Assembly: GCF_052180275.1 (NCBI RefSeq)
Contig: NZ_CP197465.1
Span: forward strand, 4,154,001 to 4,218,000
Direction: 5' to 3'
DNA from: Kumtagia sp052180275
GTDB taxonomy: Bacteria > Pseudomonadota > Alphaproteobacteria > Rhizobiales > Rhizobiaceae
Length of the DNA: 64,000 nt
Shown: piece after piece, positions 63,486 to 64,000 of the stretch
Numbering within the stretch: the stretch's first letter is position 1
How the letters are laid out: each line of letters begins with the position of its first letter
Notes under the pieces: generated by a model
Database searches by the model: none
What the model was told of the DNA's origin: nothing
Seen by the model: only the letters and a program-made list of their open reading frames with translations
Position numbers and translations under genes: made by a program

Positions 63486-63531
63486 GGGGTAACAAGGGGT
63501 AACAGAAGTGCCGCGTTAGAGGGTGTTACCC
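63486..63531. promoter_or_regulatory. Right cluster of GGGTAAC sites, candidate integrase arm-binding sites
   Basis: GGGGTAAC at 63,486-63,493 and 63,496-63,503, then inverted GTTACCC at 63,525-63,531, between the integrase start and attR. The set mirrors the left-end cluster at 52,170. Because it overlaps the expected integrase promoter, binding here could also repress integrase expression. Confidence 0.6.
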
Positions 63532-63632
63532 GGTGTTGCTATCGGACGCCATCATATGCTAACACTCCCTTGAAATACAAGGGACTGGTGAGAATGCGAC
63601 GCTTTGATATGGGAGGTTTAGTTAGGTGTTGA

Positions 63633-63687
63633 CACTTGACTGGGGGTCAAGGGGTCGTGGGTTCGAATCCCGCCACTCCGACCAAAA
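63633..63687. other. attR, right attachment repeat
   Basis: A 55-bp exact copy of 52,057-52,111, carrying the 3' part of tRNA-Pro (from the anticodon stem to CCA) and AAAA. The upstream half of a tRNA is absent, so this copy is not a functional tRNA gene. Confidence 0.93.
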
Positions 63688-63824
63688 ATTTCCCCCCATT
63701 TTCTACGAACTGCCCTTCGACAACGAGCCGGATTAGTCTTCGCGTGTTAAGGTCGTGCAGGGTGATGCCGGCCGGAACCCCTGCCCGTCTTCGCCGTTCT
63801 GTCGCGAGCAAAGGAGAAGCGTTC

Positions 63825-64000
63825 ATGACGCAGGTTATCTATCGCGTGGTCGAGCATGATGGCGGATGGGCCTACAAGGTCGGCGACGTCTTTTCCGAAA
63901 CGTTCCGCACCCACGCGGATGCGCTGGCCGCGGCCCGCATCGCCGCCTCCGAGCAGCAACTCGGCGGCAACACCGAAGGCATCGAATTCCAGGATGCGCA
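63825..64000 (+). CDS. DUF2188-like small protein, truncated by the window end
   Basis: QVIYRVVEHDGGWAYKVGDVFSETFRTHADALAAARIAASEQQ has the 'v..h.gGWavk......s..f.t..eAi..Ar..A' pattern of DUF2188. ATG 63,825 has AAGGAG eight bases upstream. At least 58 residues; the end is outside the window. It is chromosomal sequence beyond the integrated element. Confidence 0.75.
   Translation, partial: MTQVIYRVVEHDGGWAYKVGDVFSETFRTHADALAAARIAASEQQLGGNTEGIEFQDA

Overview
The window looks like chromosome of an alphaproteobacterium of the order Hyphomicrobiales (Rhizobiales), most like Mesorhizobium, Aminobacter or other Phyllobacteriaceae. The basis is high GC, short ArgC and agmatinase of rhizobial type, palindromic RIME-like intergenic elements, a DUF2842 protein, a form I CO dehydrogenase cluster and rhizobial exopolysaccharide genes. 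This assignment is inference from gene content; no search was run.

Layout. (1) 1-27,607 is an accessory surface locus. Two RTX-type secreted proteins with related C-termini (458-2596, 712 aa; 18,731-27,607, 2958 aa) bracket glycosyltransferases, two methyltransferases and the complete dTDP-L-rhamnose pathway (rmlA on the minus strand, rmlC-rmlB-rmlD on the plus strand). Broken insertion-sequence pieces lie between the genes. No type I secretion transporter is in the window. (2) 27,857-36,773 is an aerobic CO dehydrogenase locus: a membrane MHYT-LytTR regulator (CoxC-like), then coxM-coxS-coxL-coxD-coxE-coxF-coxG. CoxL carries AYRCSFR, the form I active-site signature, so this should be a genuine Mo-Cu CO dehydrogenase. 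(3) 36,846-43,037 holds housekeeping genes: a periplasmic glycerophosphodiesterase, agmatinase, argC, an aminoglycoside-phosphotransferase-like kinase, heme A synthase and DUF2842, with a perfect 67-bp inverted repeat. (4) 43,038-51,262 is an exopolysaccharide module: a CelD-like acetyltransferase, an ExoP-like chain-length protein whose kinase half lacks a usable Walker A motif, a Wza-type export lipoprotein, a GT4 glycosyltransferase, an undecaprenyl-phosphate sugar transferase and an O-antigen ligase/polymerase-like protein.

(5) 52,057-63,687 is an 11.6-kb integrated element, bounded by exact 55-bp direct repeats made of the 3' part of an intact tRNA-Pro(GGG) gene. The leftward genes encode a tyrosine recombinase, an AlpA-like regulator, a winged-helix replication-type protein with an iteron-like array inside its gene, a second HTH protein, an HK97-fold major capsid protein, two tiny coupled ORFs and a candidate terminase small subunit. 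No large terminase, portal, protease or tail gene is present. The rightward genes next to the tRNA encode a membrane-anchored small protein, a small unknown protein and a 1106-aa protein with a restriction-endonuclease-like N-terminus. I read this as a phage satellite (PICI-like, with its own capsid gene) carrying a candidate anti-phage defence cargo. It is the most likely place in the window for an undescribed system. (6) A DUF2188-like gene runs off the right end.
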